From positions 1 to 59,142 of the forward strand of contig JANQJF010000035.1 in NCBI GenBank assembly GCA_028281765.1: a stretch of 59,142 bases of DNA. Reading direction: 5' to 3'. Under the pieces are notes generated by a model, which saw only the letters and a program-made list of their open reading frames with translations, had not been told where the DNA came from and did no database searches. Origin of the DNA: Planctomycetota bacterium (GTDB lineage Bacteria; Planctomycetota; UBA1135; UBA2386). Of this stretch, positions 26,705-35,807 are shown one piece after another. The stretch's first letter is position 1; every line of letters begins with the position of its first letter. The position numbers and the translations under genes were made by a program.

Positions 26705-28639
26705 ATGAAGACGAGAGCTGTGCGGAACGCGCCGGACGTGGAACCCCAACCTCTGGCCACGGCCCCGAAGCGGCGTCGGCACCCTCTGACCGAATGGCAG
26801 AGACGGGTAGGGAACCGGAACGTCTCACGACAGATTGCCCGGACGCTAGGAGACGGTGAACCCCGGCGGGCCGGACCGAGTTCCGGGCTGCCCCACGCCT
26901 TGCGCGCTGGCCTCGAATCCCTCTCCGGGTTGGACCTCGCGGGCGTGCGCGTACACAAGAACTCTTCGTGGCCCGAGCGACTGAAGATGTCAGCGTTCGC
27001 ACGCGGCCAAGAGATCCATCTCGGCGCTGGCCAAGACAAGCATCTCCCGCACGAAGGCTGGCACGTCGTGCAGCAGATGCAGGGGCGAGTCACTCGCCCT
27101 CAACGGAACGGTCTGGCTGTCAACTCGAACCCGGCGTTGGAGCGGGAAGCCAACGTGATGGGTGAACGGGCCGCCAGTTCGATCGCCAGCGCCGAGCCGA
27201 GCTCGCTCCGGAGAAGCCGTCAGGCAGATCAGGGAGTGCTGCAAGGCGCCCCCACCCCGGTCGCGAACCTCAGTTCCCCTCGATTCGCCGTCCACGATGC
27301 CTTCGTGGCCGTGCTCGGAGGCACGCGAACTCTGCAAGACGGATCCACAGGAATCGAAGTTCGCATCCTTCAGCAAGCGTTGCTGGACGCCGGGCAAGCG
27401 TTGCCGAAGTTCGGCGTCGACGGGATCTTCAAGGGCGAGACGAAAGCTGCCGTCGAGGCATTCCAACGTGCGCAGGGGTTGGTTGGTCCCGAAGTCAACG
27501 GAGTCGTCGATCGGGTCACGATCAGCTTGCTGGATACGCACTTCGCCGATCGCGGGGCGATCGCCGCGGTGCCACAAGGGATGGCGCCTTCGCAGGTGCC
27601 AACCGAGGGTGTCGAATATCCCGTGGGCTCGACGCCGCCAGAGCTGCTCGAAGGAACGCGAACTTTGACAACCGAGGAGAAGAACATGGTGGAGCACTTG
27701 CGCACCACCGAGGTCAAGGCTCCGCCCGGCGGATCGCCTCCGACCTTCCAGGACGTCGTGGGCGGGATTTCGTACTACGATGAAGTGAAAGCTGCGACCG
27801 AGTCCACGATCGACAGGCTCTACGCCATGTACGCAAAGGGGAAGGCTGCGGACCATGCCGATCCAGCCAAGCTCCACAAGATGAGTCACATCGAAGCGAT
27901 CGCCGTTCATTCCAAGCGCTCGGTCGACTCCATCTTCGGCAACTACGCGAAGGGCAAGCCGCTCAAAGCCGGTGTGAACCTCAAGGATGCGTGGACCGTC
28001 AAGGAGCGGTTCTTCGCGACGGCCGGAGCCGCGGACAAGAAGGAAGCAGTGGAGTGGCGTGTCACGAAGATCTTCGGCAGCCCCAACGTCCGAGCGATCG
28101 ATCGCAAGCATGGCGCGGTCCAGTCCCGCAGCGCTGAGAAAGCGATTCTCGACAAGCTACGAGCCGACATCATCGCTCGGCGAGAGTCGGAGCTCGTGGA
28201 GATCCACAAGGGTTGGCCCGGATTCGCCGACCCTGGCGGCATCGTAAACCTCCAGCTGTTCAAACAGCCGACCGCCGCGGCGAATCGGGACTTCCTGTGG
28301 CAGCAGTTCCACACCATCGTTCACGAGTACATCCACACCCTCGAGCACTCTGCTCACGTCACCTACCGACTGGGTCTGGGCGAACACAAGGGTGGAAAGA
28401 CCTATCGGGAAGGGATGGATGAGTACTTCACCAAGATCGCACTGGACAAAGTGAACTACTCGGCCATCTTGCGTACGGCAGTCGAAGGTCCGTATCACGA
28501 TCCGAACACGCTACACCCCATTCCTGCGTACGGGGGGTACGCCGAGATTCGGAATGCAGAGGCCGTGGTCGGAGTCGTCGGAATCCGCAACGCGATGGCA
28601 GCGTTCTTTCTCGGCAGAGTCGAGTTCCTCGGCGGGTAG
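26705..28639 (+). CDS. DUF4157 polymorphic effector with peptidoglycan-binding domain and C-terminal zinc-protease-like toxin
   Basis: 644 residues, no signal peptide. Residues about 70-130 are a DUF4157 domain (LAGVRVHKNSSWPERL, then GQEIHLGAGQDKHLPHEGWH), with the first zinc site HEGWH at 116-120. Residues about 204-277 are a PG_binding_1-type domain (GIEVRILQQALLDAG, FGVDGIFKGETKAAVEAFQ). The C-terminal ~330 residues contain a second zinc site HEYIH (540-544), with a downstream EGMDEYF that may supply the third ligand. DUF4157 proteins are a known class of extracellular contractile injection system effectors. No such injection genes are in this window. The next gene, 18 bases downstream, is a likely immunity protein. 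Effector activity is inferred. Confidence 0.85.
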   Translation: MKTRAVRNAPDVEPQPLATAPKRRRHPLTEWQRRVGNRNVSRQIARTLGDGEPRRAGPSSGLPHALRAGLESLSGLDLAGVRVHKNSSWPERLKMSAFARGQEIHLGAGQDKHLPHEGWHVVQQMQGRVTRPQRNGLAVNSNPALEREANVMGERAASSIASAEPSSLRRSRQADQGVLQGAPTPVANLSSPRFAVHDAFVAVLGGTRTLQDGSTGIEVRILQQALLDAGQALPKFGVDGIFKGETKAAVEAFQRAQGLVGPEVNGVVDRVTISLLDTHFADRGAIAAVPQGMAPSQVPTEGVEYPVGSTPPELLEGTRTLTTEEKNMVEHLRTTEVKAPPGGSPPTFQDVVGGISYYDEVKAATESTIDRLYAMYAKGKAADHADPAKLHKMSHIEAIAVHSKRSVDSIFGNYAKGKPLKAGVNLKDAWTVKERFFATAGAADKKEAVEWRVTKIFGSPNVRAIDRKHGAVQSRSAEKAILDKLRADIIARRESELVEIHKGWPGFADPGGIVNLQLFKQPTAAANRDFLWQQFHTIVHEYIHTLEHSAHVTYRLGLGEHKGGKTYREGMDEYFTKIALDKVNYSAILRTAVEGPYHDPNTLHPIPAYGGYAEIRNAEAVVGVVGIRNAMAAFFLGRVEFLGG

Positions 28640-28657
28640 GATCATCGGGGCGGACGC

Positions 28658-29155
28658 ATGGTCAACGAAGCTCGGATCGCACTGGATCGAATCGCACGCG
28701 GCGAATGGAAGTCATGGCGTGGCTTGCCGCCGTGCCAACAAGACGACCTGCACGCGGTGTGGCCGTCGCTCCAACGCGATTCGGGCCGGAGCTTCCTCGG
28801 GAACCCGCCGACACCAGCGCTCTTCTTCACGACGCGCGACGAGGAACCCGAGATCCGTGTGTGGATGCGAGACGATCTCGTGATCAAGATCGACATCGAG
28901 ATCCCCGAGCATGGCATGACGCAGCTCGAGTGGTGCGACGAGTTCGGGCAGCCGAGCGCCCGGATGGACTTCTCGTTCGACGTCGTGCAGATCCAACGTG
29001 CCCAGTGGGTCTTCCCGGAGCGGGGACTCGCGCTGTTCTGGAACTCGGACGGCGACAAGCTGGTCCGTGCGAGTGTGTTCAGCTGCACGACCGTCGCCGA
29101 GTACGCCGCGAACCTGGCGCCGTGGCACGAGCCGCGCGAGTTCTTGGAACCGTAG
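28658..29155 (+). CDS. Probable immunity or partner protein of the DUF4157 effector
   Basis: 165 residues, no signal peptide or membrane segment. Acidic overall (DDEEPEI-type stretches, DDLVIKIDIEIPEHG), with many Trp residues, an alpha/beta pattern, and a C-terminal EPREFLEP. No known family was recognised. It starts 18 bases after the effector stop on the same strand, the usual arrangement of effector and immunity genes. A small acidic protein next to a toxin fits that role, but a chaperone is also possible. Confidence 0.72.
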   Translation: MVNEARIALDRIARGEWKSWRGLPPCQQDDLHAVWPSLQRDSGRSFLGNPPTPALFFTTRDEEPEIRVWMRDDLVIKIDIEIPEHGMTQLEWCDEFGQPSARMDFSFDVVQIQRAQWVFPERGLALFWNSDGDKLVRASVFSCTTVAEYAANLAPWHEPREFLEP

Positions 29156-29224
29156 CCGCCCGAGAAAGGACCTCACGGCGATGATCACGCGGCGCAGCAG
29201 CCCCGGTGACCATCGCACGACACG

Positions 29225-31417
29225 CTACCGGTACTCCGCCTGCATGTTCGTCAGCAGCCGGTCCCCGCTCGTCAGCAAAACTTCGACCTGCATGTTGAAG
29301 TACGACTCGAGCGGCGGCGGGCAACCGGGAATGACCGAACCCTCGTTGTCCTGGGGCGGGAAACTCGGGAAGTTGATGTCGGTCAACCACGCCATCTGGT
29401 GCAGCTGACCCGTAACCGGATTCGCGGCAGAGAACGACTGACGGCCGCCCAGCCACGGCAGCGGCTGATCGATTCCGACGCACGTCGAGTCGAACGGGTA
29501 GCGAAGCAGACCGTTCTGGTAGCGGATGTAGCGCTCGTTGAACCCGACCGGACGATTCGGCTCGAGAGTCGCCGCAACGGTGCCGAACGGTCGAATCCAA
29601 CCGGGCAGCGTGACCGGTCCGGGGGCCGCGGCGAAGACTATCGGGCGGAACGTCGACCCTAGCACCGCGAATCCCACGATGTCCGGATCGTCCGGGAACA
29701 CGAACCAGCGCAGCGGCAGACCCGTCTCCGTGATATCCGCGTTGAAGAGCGGCGCCGGGAAGTTGTGCGAGTTCGAGTCGTCGGCCCAGTTCCCCGCCTG
29801 CACGGTGAGGTGGAACTCGTCGGCACCGATATCGACCTCGTTGATCATCCGGCGGTTGCCGTAGATCTCTCCGTCGAAGTCGTAGCTGCTGATCTGCCCA
29901 CAGTCGGGCTCGACGTACTCGGTTTGGTTGACGGCCCGGAGCACCGCGCCGACGTCCGGACGCCCGAGAACCACTGTGGTCGGTGTCGGGCGACTGCCCT
30001 CATCGACCATCGTCGAGTCCGGCATGATGCGCCAGTCGCGACGCTGCGAGGGATTCGAGATGGTGTTCCCGATCAGGAGCGCCGTGATCTCGCCGACGAA
30101 CCCAGGATCATTGGTCAGCGTATCGACGCGCGGGGTTGGCAGCGACTGTCCGGGCAAGATCGTGGACGTGAACATCGCATTCTGGATACCCACGCGAGTC
30201 GAGTCGAACGCGTTGGTCGGACCGAACCGGGTGCCGCCCCCGACGTCGACCTCGGTATCCGTGCTGTCGATGCCCAAGAACTCCGTCACGAGCATGTCTT
30301 GGATCGGCAGAGTGCGGATCAGGTTGTTCTGAATGTTGGGATCGCCGACACCGCGGAACTCCTGGTTCACGTCGCCACCGCCGGTGCCACCCTGACCTTG
30401 ACCGGGCTCTTCCTCCTCGCCCGGATCGCCACCTCCACCTCCGCCGACCGCGTCGCACTGCGGGTTGTTGAAGTCGATGATCGCAACTGCTTCGTCACGC
30501 GCACAACTGAGCGCGGGGCATGGCCCACCACTGCCTGCGCTGAACACATCTGCCTCTCCGAGGATGAACGTGTTGTTCAGGATGTTCGGCGTGTGCGGGA
30601 AGTACGTCTGCGCCTGGAGGTCGTAGACGTGGCGGATCGCGATCCCGAAGTACGGGCCGTCCAGAGCCTGGCCCGTGAGCGGGTTGGGCATGTCATCCGA
30701 GTGGTTCCGCATGTCGAAGATGCAGTTCGAGATGCGGGCACGTGCCCCCGCGAACTCACTGTCGACAAGGACCTGAAAGTCCCCACTCTGCAGCGTGAAC
30801 CCGTCGAACATCTCCTCCGAGTTCTCGCCGGGAGCCGCCCAAGGCAGCGCCGCACCGAACACGTCAGCGGCCTGCGAGTGCTCGGACTCGAACGTCACGA
30901 GCACTTCGACATTCGAAACGGTGCCGCAGGGCTCGAGCGTCGGGAGCAGGCTCTCCTGATTCTGATCGTTGATGCCGCGGATCAGCGTGCGACGCGCGCC
31001 TTGGCCTTGCACGCTGACACGGTCTCGCATGCGAATCGGCAGTTCGTCCCAGTCGCCCGCGACCTCACCCGCACTCTGGCCACCCGGGCCGTAGATCCCG
31101 GGGAGGCAGAACACGATGCCGAACGCGTCGGGATTCGGGGGGTTGCCGCCGGGTCCGTCGCCACCGTTGAGGAACTGGTCGGCGACGCCGAGTTGGCACA
31201 CATCGATCGCGCGCTGGATCGTCTTGAACGGCGTGCGCTGGTTGTCGAGTCGACGCAGTGCATCCTGCAGGTTGCCGAGCGGCGGATCCCATCCCGTGTG
31301 AGGATGGACGTACGCGCGCACCGCGTTGCTGCAGTCCTGCGCCGCCGCGGCGCCAGCCAGGCTCATCGCGGCGAGGAAGAGTTTCAGAAATCCGTGTTGA
31401 GAGTCGTTTCGTTGCAT
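29225..31417 (-). CDS. Secreted right-handed beta-helix protein with choice-of-anchor-type end
   Basis: Signal peptide (LKLFLAAMSLAGAAAAQ), then the TPFKTIQRAIDVC motif that starts many parallel beta-helices of the DUF1565/pectate-lyase-fold type. Inside is a low-complexity Gly/Glu/Gln linker (about residues 330-360, GGGGGGDPGEEEEPGQGQGG). The motif NEVDIGADEF near residue 535, which commonly ends the choice-of-anchor Q beta-helix, is followed by a ~195-residue C-terminal part rich in Pro and aromatic residues. No catalytic residue was assigned. Probably surface-attached or a polysaccharide-binding protein; function unknown. Confidence 0.82.
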   Translation of the reverse strand: MQRNDSQHGFLKLFLAAMSLAGAAAAQDCSNAVRAYVHPHTGWDPPLGNLQDALRRLDNQRTPFKTIQRAIDVCQLGVADQFLNGGDGPGGNPPNPDAFGIVFCLPGIYGPGGQSAGEVAGDWDELPIRMRDRVSVQGQGARRTLIRGINDQNQESLLPTLEPCGTVSNVEVLVTFESEHSQAADVFGAALPWAAPGENSEEMFDGFTLQSGDFQVLVDSEFAGARARISNCIFDMRNHSDDMPNPLTGQALDGPYFGIAIRHVYDLQAQTYFPHTPNILNNTFILGEADVFSAGSGGPCPALSCARDEAVAIIDFNNPQCDAVGGGGGGDPGEEEEPGQGQGGTGGGDVNQEFRGVGDPNIQNNLIRTLPIQDMLVTEFLGIDSTDTEVDVGGGTRFGPTNAFDSTRVGIQNAMFTSTILPGQSLPTPRVDTLTNDPGFVGEITALLIGNTISNPSQRRDWRIMPDSTMVDEGSRPTPTTVVLGRPDVGAVLRAVNQTEYVEPDCGQISSYDFDGEIYGNRRMINEVDIGADEFHLTVQAGNWADDSNSHNFPAPLFNADITETGLPLRWFVFPDDPDIVGFAVLGSTFRPIVFAAAPGPVTLPGWIRPFGTVAATLEPNRPVGFNERYIRYQNGLLRYPFDSTCVGIDQPLPWLGGRQSFSAANPVTGQLHQMAWLTDINFPSFPPQDNEGSVIPGCPPPLESYFNMQVEVLLTSGDRLLTNMQAEYR

Positions 31418-31541
31418 CGGGAGTCAAACACCTGCGACCACCACGGTCGCCAGGTGCATCGCGTCTGCGGACTCACGATGGCTCCAAAAAACGGAACGAC
31501 TCACTCTGCGTTTCGGCACCCCGTTCTTCGACCGCTGCTTT

Positions 31542-33839
31542 TCACTCGACGACGACGACGTGCAGACCACGCGTGAAGCCGAAACCTCCCGGATTCAAGC
31601 CGACGGCGGAGTACGCCCATTGGAAGTAGGCACTCCCGCTGAAGTCGCCGGGCAGCGGCACATCGATGCTCGCTCCCGACGACGTTGCCGTCACAGGGAT
31701 GCTGCCGATGTAGCCGACGCCGAGGTCGATGTTCGCGAAGCAGCCGGTGAATCCCGCGACGTCGAGCGGCAGGATCGCCGCACCGTTCGAGATCAGCAGC
31801 GCGGCCGGGCTTCCCGCCGTCGTGCCAGGCGGGTCGAGGCTCAGGCCGAAGTTCTGGCTCCCGGACAGCGGGTCTCCATACGAGTCGATCGTCGCGGCGC
31901 CACATTGCGTGCCGAAGGCGGCCGGAACCGGCGTCGTCGGATGCTCCAACGACGTCCCCCACGTTTCCGCGCCGCTCTGGTCGGAGAAGAAGATCGGGAA
32001 TCGCTCGCCCGTCGCGTCGTAGCACGCGGCATGCGGGGTCGTGATCCCGCTGCCGACACCGACGTCGATCCGTTCGACGACGACGTCTTCGGCGACCCGT
32101 TGCACGGTCATAAAGCGGTTGCTCGTCGGCTCGGGATGGGACAAGGCCGCCCAATGCCCCTCGGTCGTCGTGTCGTACGCGAGATCGGAGTTGAGCATCG
32201 CGAAGCCCGTTTGCCGGAGGCGGAAGTCGTGGCGAATCGTCGGATCGGACGCGGCGAGCGGCCAGCGGAACTGGGTTGCCCGGAGTTCGTGACCGGAGAT
32301 CTGCGAGGTCGGGAAGCCGAGATTCGTCCGCGCGAGATAGGTCACCATGTATCGATCGCCACTCCCGGCGATCTGCGGCGCGAGGCTGTGCAGGCCATTC
32401 GACGCGACGCCGAATTGCACGCCGCTCGTCACCCAGCTGCCGGCCGGGAAGAGCCGGCCGACCTGCACGTCCCAGTCGTCCCCGTTCGTCAGGTTGACGT
32501 AGGTTTGGAACGCGAACACCCACGGCGCCGCACCGCCGCCAGCAGACTGCTGGTTGATCGACGGATGCTCGACGTCGCTGAACGCCGTGCCGAGCGCGTC
32601 GGAATAGACCACGCTGTTCGTCGCCAGATCGAACAGCATCATGCGCACCTGCGTCGCGGACGTGTCGGTCCCCGCCAGGTTGGCCTCCTCCTCACACACG
32701 ATCGCCGCACGCCTGCCGGTCGAGCCGGGCCGCGTGCCGCCGATGTCGGGGTTGCGCCGCGACGTTCCTGCCGCCTGCGACAGGTCGAAGATCGAAGTGT
32801 CGAGCGTCCAGCCGAACGCCGGGTGCGTGTGGTAGCCGATGCGGTGTTCGGGGTTGCTTCCGAACGACTGCCGTTCGAACACGGTCATCCAACGGTCCGA
32901 CTGCGCGATGTAGGCGATCTCCGGATTGCGCTCGGTCGAGAACTCGAGCGAACTCGCGAACACCGTCAGTGGCGCTGTCCAGTTGGGCAGGTAGTTGATC
33001 CCGAAGATGTCGTGGTCACTGCCCGAGAACACTCGCGTCAAGACCACGATGATCTCGTTCGCGGATGGCTCGTGGACCACCGCGGCTGCTGCGATCGTGT
33101 TCGGATTCGATGCGTCCAACGCCACGGAGCTGACCAGCGGATCGATCGTCACCGGATAGGTGGCGGCCTCGAGCCACACTCCGGGCACGGTCAGCCGAAC
33201 GTGCGAGCCGTCGAACTCCGTCGTGATCGCGATCCGTCGTCCGGCCGCGTCGAACGCCACCGCCGAGCCGTACTCGACGACGGCGTTTCCGATCGCGTCA
33301 TGGAACACGAGTGGTGCGTGGGCCGGCGCCGAGACGGGCGCGACCAGATCCGAGGTCACGCGACCGCACACGACGAACTCGCCAGCCAGAGAAGGACGCT
33401 CGGTCAGCACGAACGTCTGCTCGACTCCGTCGGCTCGCACGTCGTACGCCTCGGTAAACGCTCGCCAGCGATACTCCATGCGCCAGTCCTCGCTCACGGA
33501 GTGCGCGCGCGCGCTCAGATCGACGATCTCGACGCCCCCCACCGTCACGTCGGTGGTCCGCCACGCGAACGGCAGGTTTCGCGGCGCCGACGGACCGAGC
33601 AACGGGAAGAAGCGCATGCCTCCCTGGAAGGAGACCTTGTAGTTCGGGCCAGTCGCCCAGATCCCGCCTGGTCGACCATCGATCCCGGCTTCGTCGTGAA
33701 TCGGTGTCCGGAAGAGGCCCGGCTCGGAGAGTGCGGCTCGCGTCGCGCGCGACGCGTCGACGTCGAGCGGCTGCTGGGCGGAGAGACCGGACAGGGCGAG
33801 CGCCACGACCGGCAGGAGAAGGAGAGTGCGGTGTTTCAT
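31542..33839 (-). CDS. Large secreted protein with conserved C-terminal domain
   Basis: 765 residues starting with a clear signal peptide (LLLLPVVALALSGLSAQ). Residues about 25-230 contain strands such as YKVSFQGGMRFFPLLG and WRMEYRWRAFTEAYDVRADG. The middle has repeating strands typical of a beta-propeller or tandem beta-sandwich (TFQTYVNLTNGDDW-like segments). The last ~125 residues (from AAFGTQCGAATIDSYG to FTRGLHVVVVE) resemble the C-terminal domain of neighbouring secreted proteins. The sequence gives no enzyme motif. It is separated from the kinase gene upstream by 120 bases with no gene in between. Confidence 0.8.
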   Translation of the reverse strand: MKHRTLLLLPVVALALSGLSAQQPLDVDASRATRAALSEPGLFRTPIHDEAGIDGRPGGIWATGPNYKVSFQGGMRFFPLLGPSAPRNLPFAWRTTDVTVGGVEIVDLSARAHSVSEDWRMEYRWRAFTEAYDVRADGVEQTFVLTERPSLAGEFVVCGRVTSDLVAPVSAPAHAPLVFHDAIGNAVVEYGSAVAFDAAGRRIAITTEFDGSHVRLTVPGVWLEAATYPVTIDPLVSSVALDASNPNTIAAAAVVHEPSANEIIVVLTRVFSGSDHDIFGINYLPNWTAPLTVFASSLEFSTERNPEIAYIAQSDRWMTVFERQSFGSNPEHRIGYHTHPAFGWTLDTSIFDLSQAAGTSRRNPDIGGTRPGSTGRRAAIVCEEEANLAGTDTSATQVRMMLFDLATNSVVYSDALGTAFSDVEHPSINQQSAGGGAAPWVFAFQTYVNLTNGDDWDVQVGRLFPAGSWVTSGVQFGVASNGLHSLAPQIAGSGDRYMVTYLARTNLGFPTSQISGHELRATQFRWPLAASDPTIRHDFRLRQTGFAMLNSDLAYDTTTEGHWAALSHPEPTSNRFMTVQRVAEDVVVERIDVGVGSGITTPHAACYDATGERFPIFFSDQSGAETWGTSLEHPTTPVPAAFGTQCGAATIDSYGDPLSGSQNFGLSLDPPGTTAGSPAALLISNGAAILPLDVAGFTGCFANIDLGVGYIGSIPVTATSSGASIDVPLPGDFSGSAYFQWAYSAVGLNPGGFGFTRGLHVVVVE

Positions 33840-33959
33840 CGGGAGGTCGGCTTGCGGGCGCGCGGATCACGCCCCTTCTCTGGCCTAGTGATGGCCGCTG
33901 GCCGACCGCCCGGCGATTTCTCGAAAAAGCTCGGGCTGTGCGGATTTAGCGCCCGGCCA

Positions 33960-34703
33960 TCAGCTCTGGGTGCTCGGCAAATCGACGAGAACGCGGGTCC
34001 CGCCGCGCGACGTGTCGACACGTACTGCACCTTCGAGTCGTGCCACCGCCTGCGCAACCAGGAGAAGGCCGAGTCCCTCCGAATCGCGGACGTCTCCGTC
34101 AGGGTGCACGAGCGTGACCTGATCCTCGACGGGCATCCCGGAACCATCATCCGTGACCTCGAGCTGGACCCACCCCGTTTCCCGCTCGCGCAGCGCAACC
34201 ATGACGATCCCACCGGTCGCCCGTAGGGCGTCGAGCGAATTCGTGACGAGGTTGAACACGATCTGCTCGAAGTCCTCCGAATACCCGCGGACATGGCCAG
34301 CGAAGTCCGTCCCCAGGACGTCTACGCGCACACCCGGCGCCGCGAGGTTTCGGAGTGTCGCGCTCATCTCTCGAAGGCACGCACCCAACTGGAGCGGCTC
34401 CCGTCGCTGCCCCGTCTCAGTACTGATCAAGAGACGCAGAAGACCACCTGCGCGAATCGCCGCGGCGCGGATGCCTTCTCGAGCAGACTCACTCTCCGGG
34501 TCGTCCAAGAGTTCGGCGTGCGACAGGATGCAAGCCAACATGTTGTTGACGTCATGGACAACTGCCCGTGTACGCTGAAGGCGCAGCGCGAGGCTCTCCA
34601 GCGGATCAGGCAATTCCTCCGTGCCAGGATCAGTCGACGGTCTTGTCATGAGTGGAAGCGGGTGTCGCATCGCAACAGGTCGGTCTCGAAGCCAGGTCAT
34701 CAT
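33960..34703 (-). CDS. Soluble histidine kinase-like protein (HisKA + HATPase_c, no sensor domain)
   Basis: Start at ATG 34703 (MMTWLRDRP); ATGs at 34670 and 34649 are alternatives, and starting at 34754 would overlap the regulatory repeats upstream. The H-box is VVHDVNNMLACILSHAEL with His50, the N-box is IVFNLVTNSLDAL, G1 is DDGSG and G2 EGLGLLLV, so both the phosphoacceptor and ATPase sites are present. There is no membrane segment or recognisable sensor, and no response regulator is encoded nearby. It is divergent from two AraC regulators that start about 85 bases away. It may act with a partner elsewhere or read an internal signal. Confidence 0.85.
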   Translation of the reverse strand: MMTWLRDRPVAMRHPLPLMTRPSTDPGTEELPDPLESLALRLQRTRAVVHDVNNMLACILSHAELLDDPESESAREGIRAAAIRAGGLLRLLISTETGQRREPLQLGACLREMSATLRNLAAPGVRVDVLGTDFAGHVRGYSEDFEQIVFNLVTNSLDALRATGGIVMVALRERETGWVQLEVTDDGSGMPVEDQVTLVHPDGDVRDSEGLGLLLVAQAVARLEGAVRVDTSRGGTRVLVDLPSTQS

Positions 34704-34726
34704 CGGCTCGCGAGCATCCCGGCTCC

Positions 34727-34753
34727 TTGACACCTCACGACAGTCCCTTGACA
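34727..34753 (+). promoter_or_regulatory. Tandem CCTTGACAC direct repeat, 21 bp apart
   Basis: CCTTGACAC occurs twice (TTGACA at 34727-34732 and 34748-34753), spaced 21 bases, two DNA turns. The second is 34 bases upstream of the AraC-type start at 34787. It could be a direct-repeat operator bound by AraC-type proteins or a pair of -35 elements; it lies upstream of, or within, the 5' end of the divergent kinase gene. Confidence 0.5.
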
Positions 34754-34786
34754 CTCGACGTCACCACCTCGCCCCGTCTCGCTCTG

Positions 34787-35800
34787 ATGTCCACAGTCCC
34801 TCAGATGCAGATTTATGCGCTCCGCAGCGTCGTCCCTGCGATTCGCGCTGCGGGAGGCAAACCAGAGGAGATTTTCGCGCGGGTCGGGATGACACTCCAG
34901 GACTTGGATGACGTCGATCGCCGCGTGCCGACGATGGTCGGATTCGACCTCGCCAAGGCTGCATCCGAACTGACGGGGGACGCGCATTTCGGGCTTCATT
35001 GGGGGCAATCCGAGAAACTCTCGACGCTCGGCGCAGTTGGCTACGTGATGCTGCACTCGCCGAACCTCGAAGCGTCTCTTCGGGGATTCTGCCGGTTTCT
35101 CGATCTCGTCTACGAGGGACTCGACGCGCACCTCCACGTGGAGCCCGAGACCGCGGCCGTCCGGTATCGACCTGCCCGAGAGGTTCCGCTCGACCTCCGA
35201 CACGACAACGAATACGCGATGGCATTCGTCGTGCGCCTCATCCGCACTCTGGTCTCTCCCGACTGGCGCCCTGAGAGAATCGAATTCCGACATGCCAAGC
35301 CCGATGACACCGGCGAGTACGCGCGCTGGCTCGACGTCTCGATACGTTTCGGTGCGGACTTCAATGCCGTGGTCTTTCCCCGAGCGCTGCTGGACCACGA
35401 GAACGGAGTCGCCGACGAGTCGCTACTCCCGATTCTCGAGCGCCATGTCTCGGACCTGCGCTCGAAGACGCCGACGTTCGGAGACTTCCTCGGTCGTGTG
35501 AACGCGGAGATCCTGGAGCTTCTTCCGTCGGGAGACGTGACCGTGCAGAGCGTGGCGGCCAAACTGGGCATGGGAGTGCGGACACTGCAACGACGTCTTC
35601 GGGAGGTCGATACTCAGTTCAAGGACCTCGTGGAGGATGCGCGCCAAGTCGTCTCCGTGCGCTATCTCCAGGATACGGACGTGCCTCTCACCGAGATCGC
35701 GTTCCTCACGGGGTACTCCGAAGTCAGCGCGTTCACGAGAGCCTTTCGGCGCTGGAAAGGCACAACCCCTATCGAGTTCCGCCGTCGCCGCGGCGCCTGA
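34787..35800 (+). CDS. AraC-type transcriptional regulator with arabinose-binding-like N-terminal domain (first of a tandem pair)
   Basis: 337 residues. The start is ATG 34787, the first near MSTVPQMQIYALRSVVPAI; upstream codons have no support. The N-terminal ~230 residues match the arabinose_bd/FadX-OruR-like sensory fold (HFGLHWGQSEKLSTLGAVGY, YEGLDAHLHVEPETAAVRYR). The C-terminal ~90 residues are a HTH_18 DNA-binding domain (VQSVAAKLGMGVRTLQRRLRE, TEIAFLTGYSEVSAFTRAFR). It probably responds to a fatty acid, sugar or aromatic compound; the ligand is not evident. It is followed by a paralogue after 7 bases. Confidence 0.93.
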   Translation: MSTVPQMQIYALRSVVPAIRAAGGKPEEIFARVGMTLQDLDDVDRRVPTMVGFDLAKAASELTGDAHFGLHWGQSEKLSTLGAVGYVMLHSPNLEASLRGFCRFLDLVYEGLDAHLHVEPETAAVRYRPAREVPLDLRHDNEYAMAFVVRLIRTLVSPDWRPERIEFRHAKPDDTGEYARWLDVSIRFGADFNAVVFPRALLDHENGVADESLLPILERHVSDLRSKTPTFGDFLGRVNAEILELLPSGDVTVQSVAAKLGMGVRTLQRRLREVDTQFKDLVEDARQVVSVRYLQDTDVPLTEIAFLTGYSEVSAFTRAFRRWKGTTPIEFRRRRGA

Positions 35801-35807
35801 ACCGGAC

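Noticed and set aside
31560..34226. 888-residue plus-strand frame
   Set aside because: Antisense shadow of the secreted protein and kinase; arginine-rich and lacks any recognised domain.
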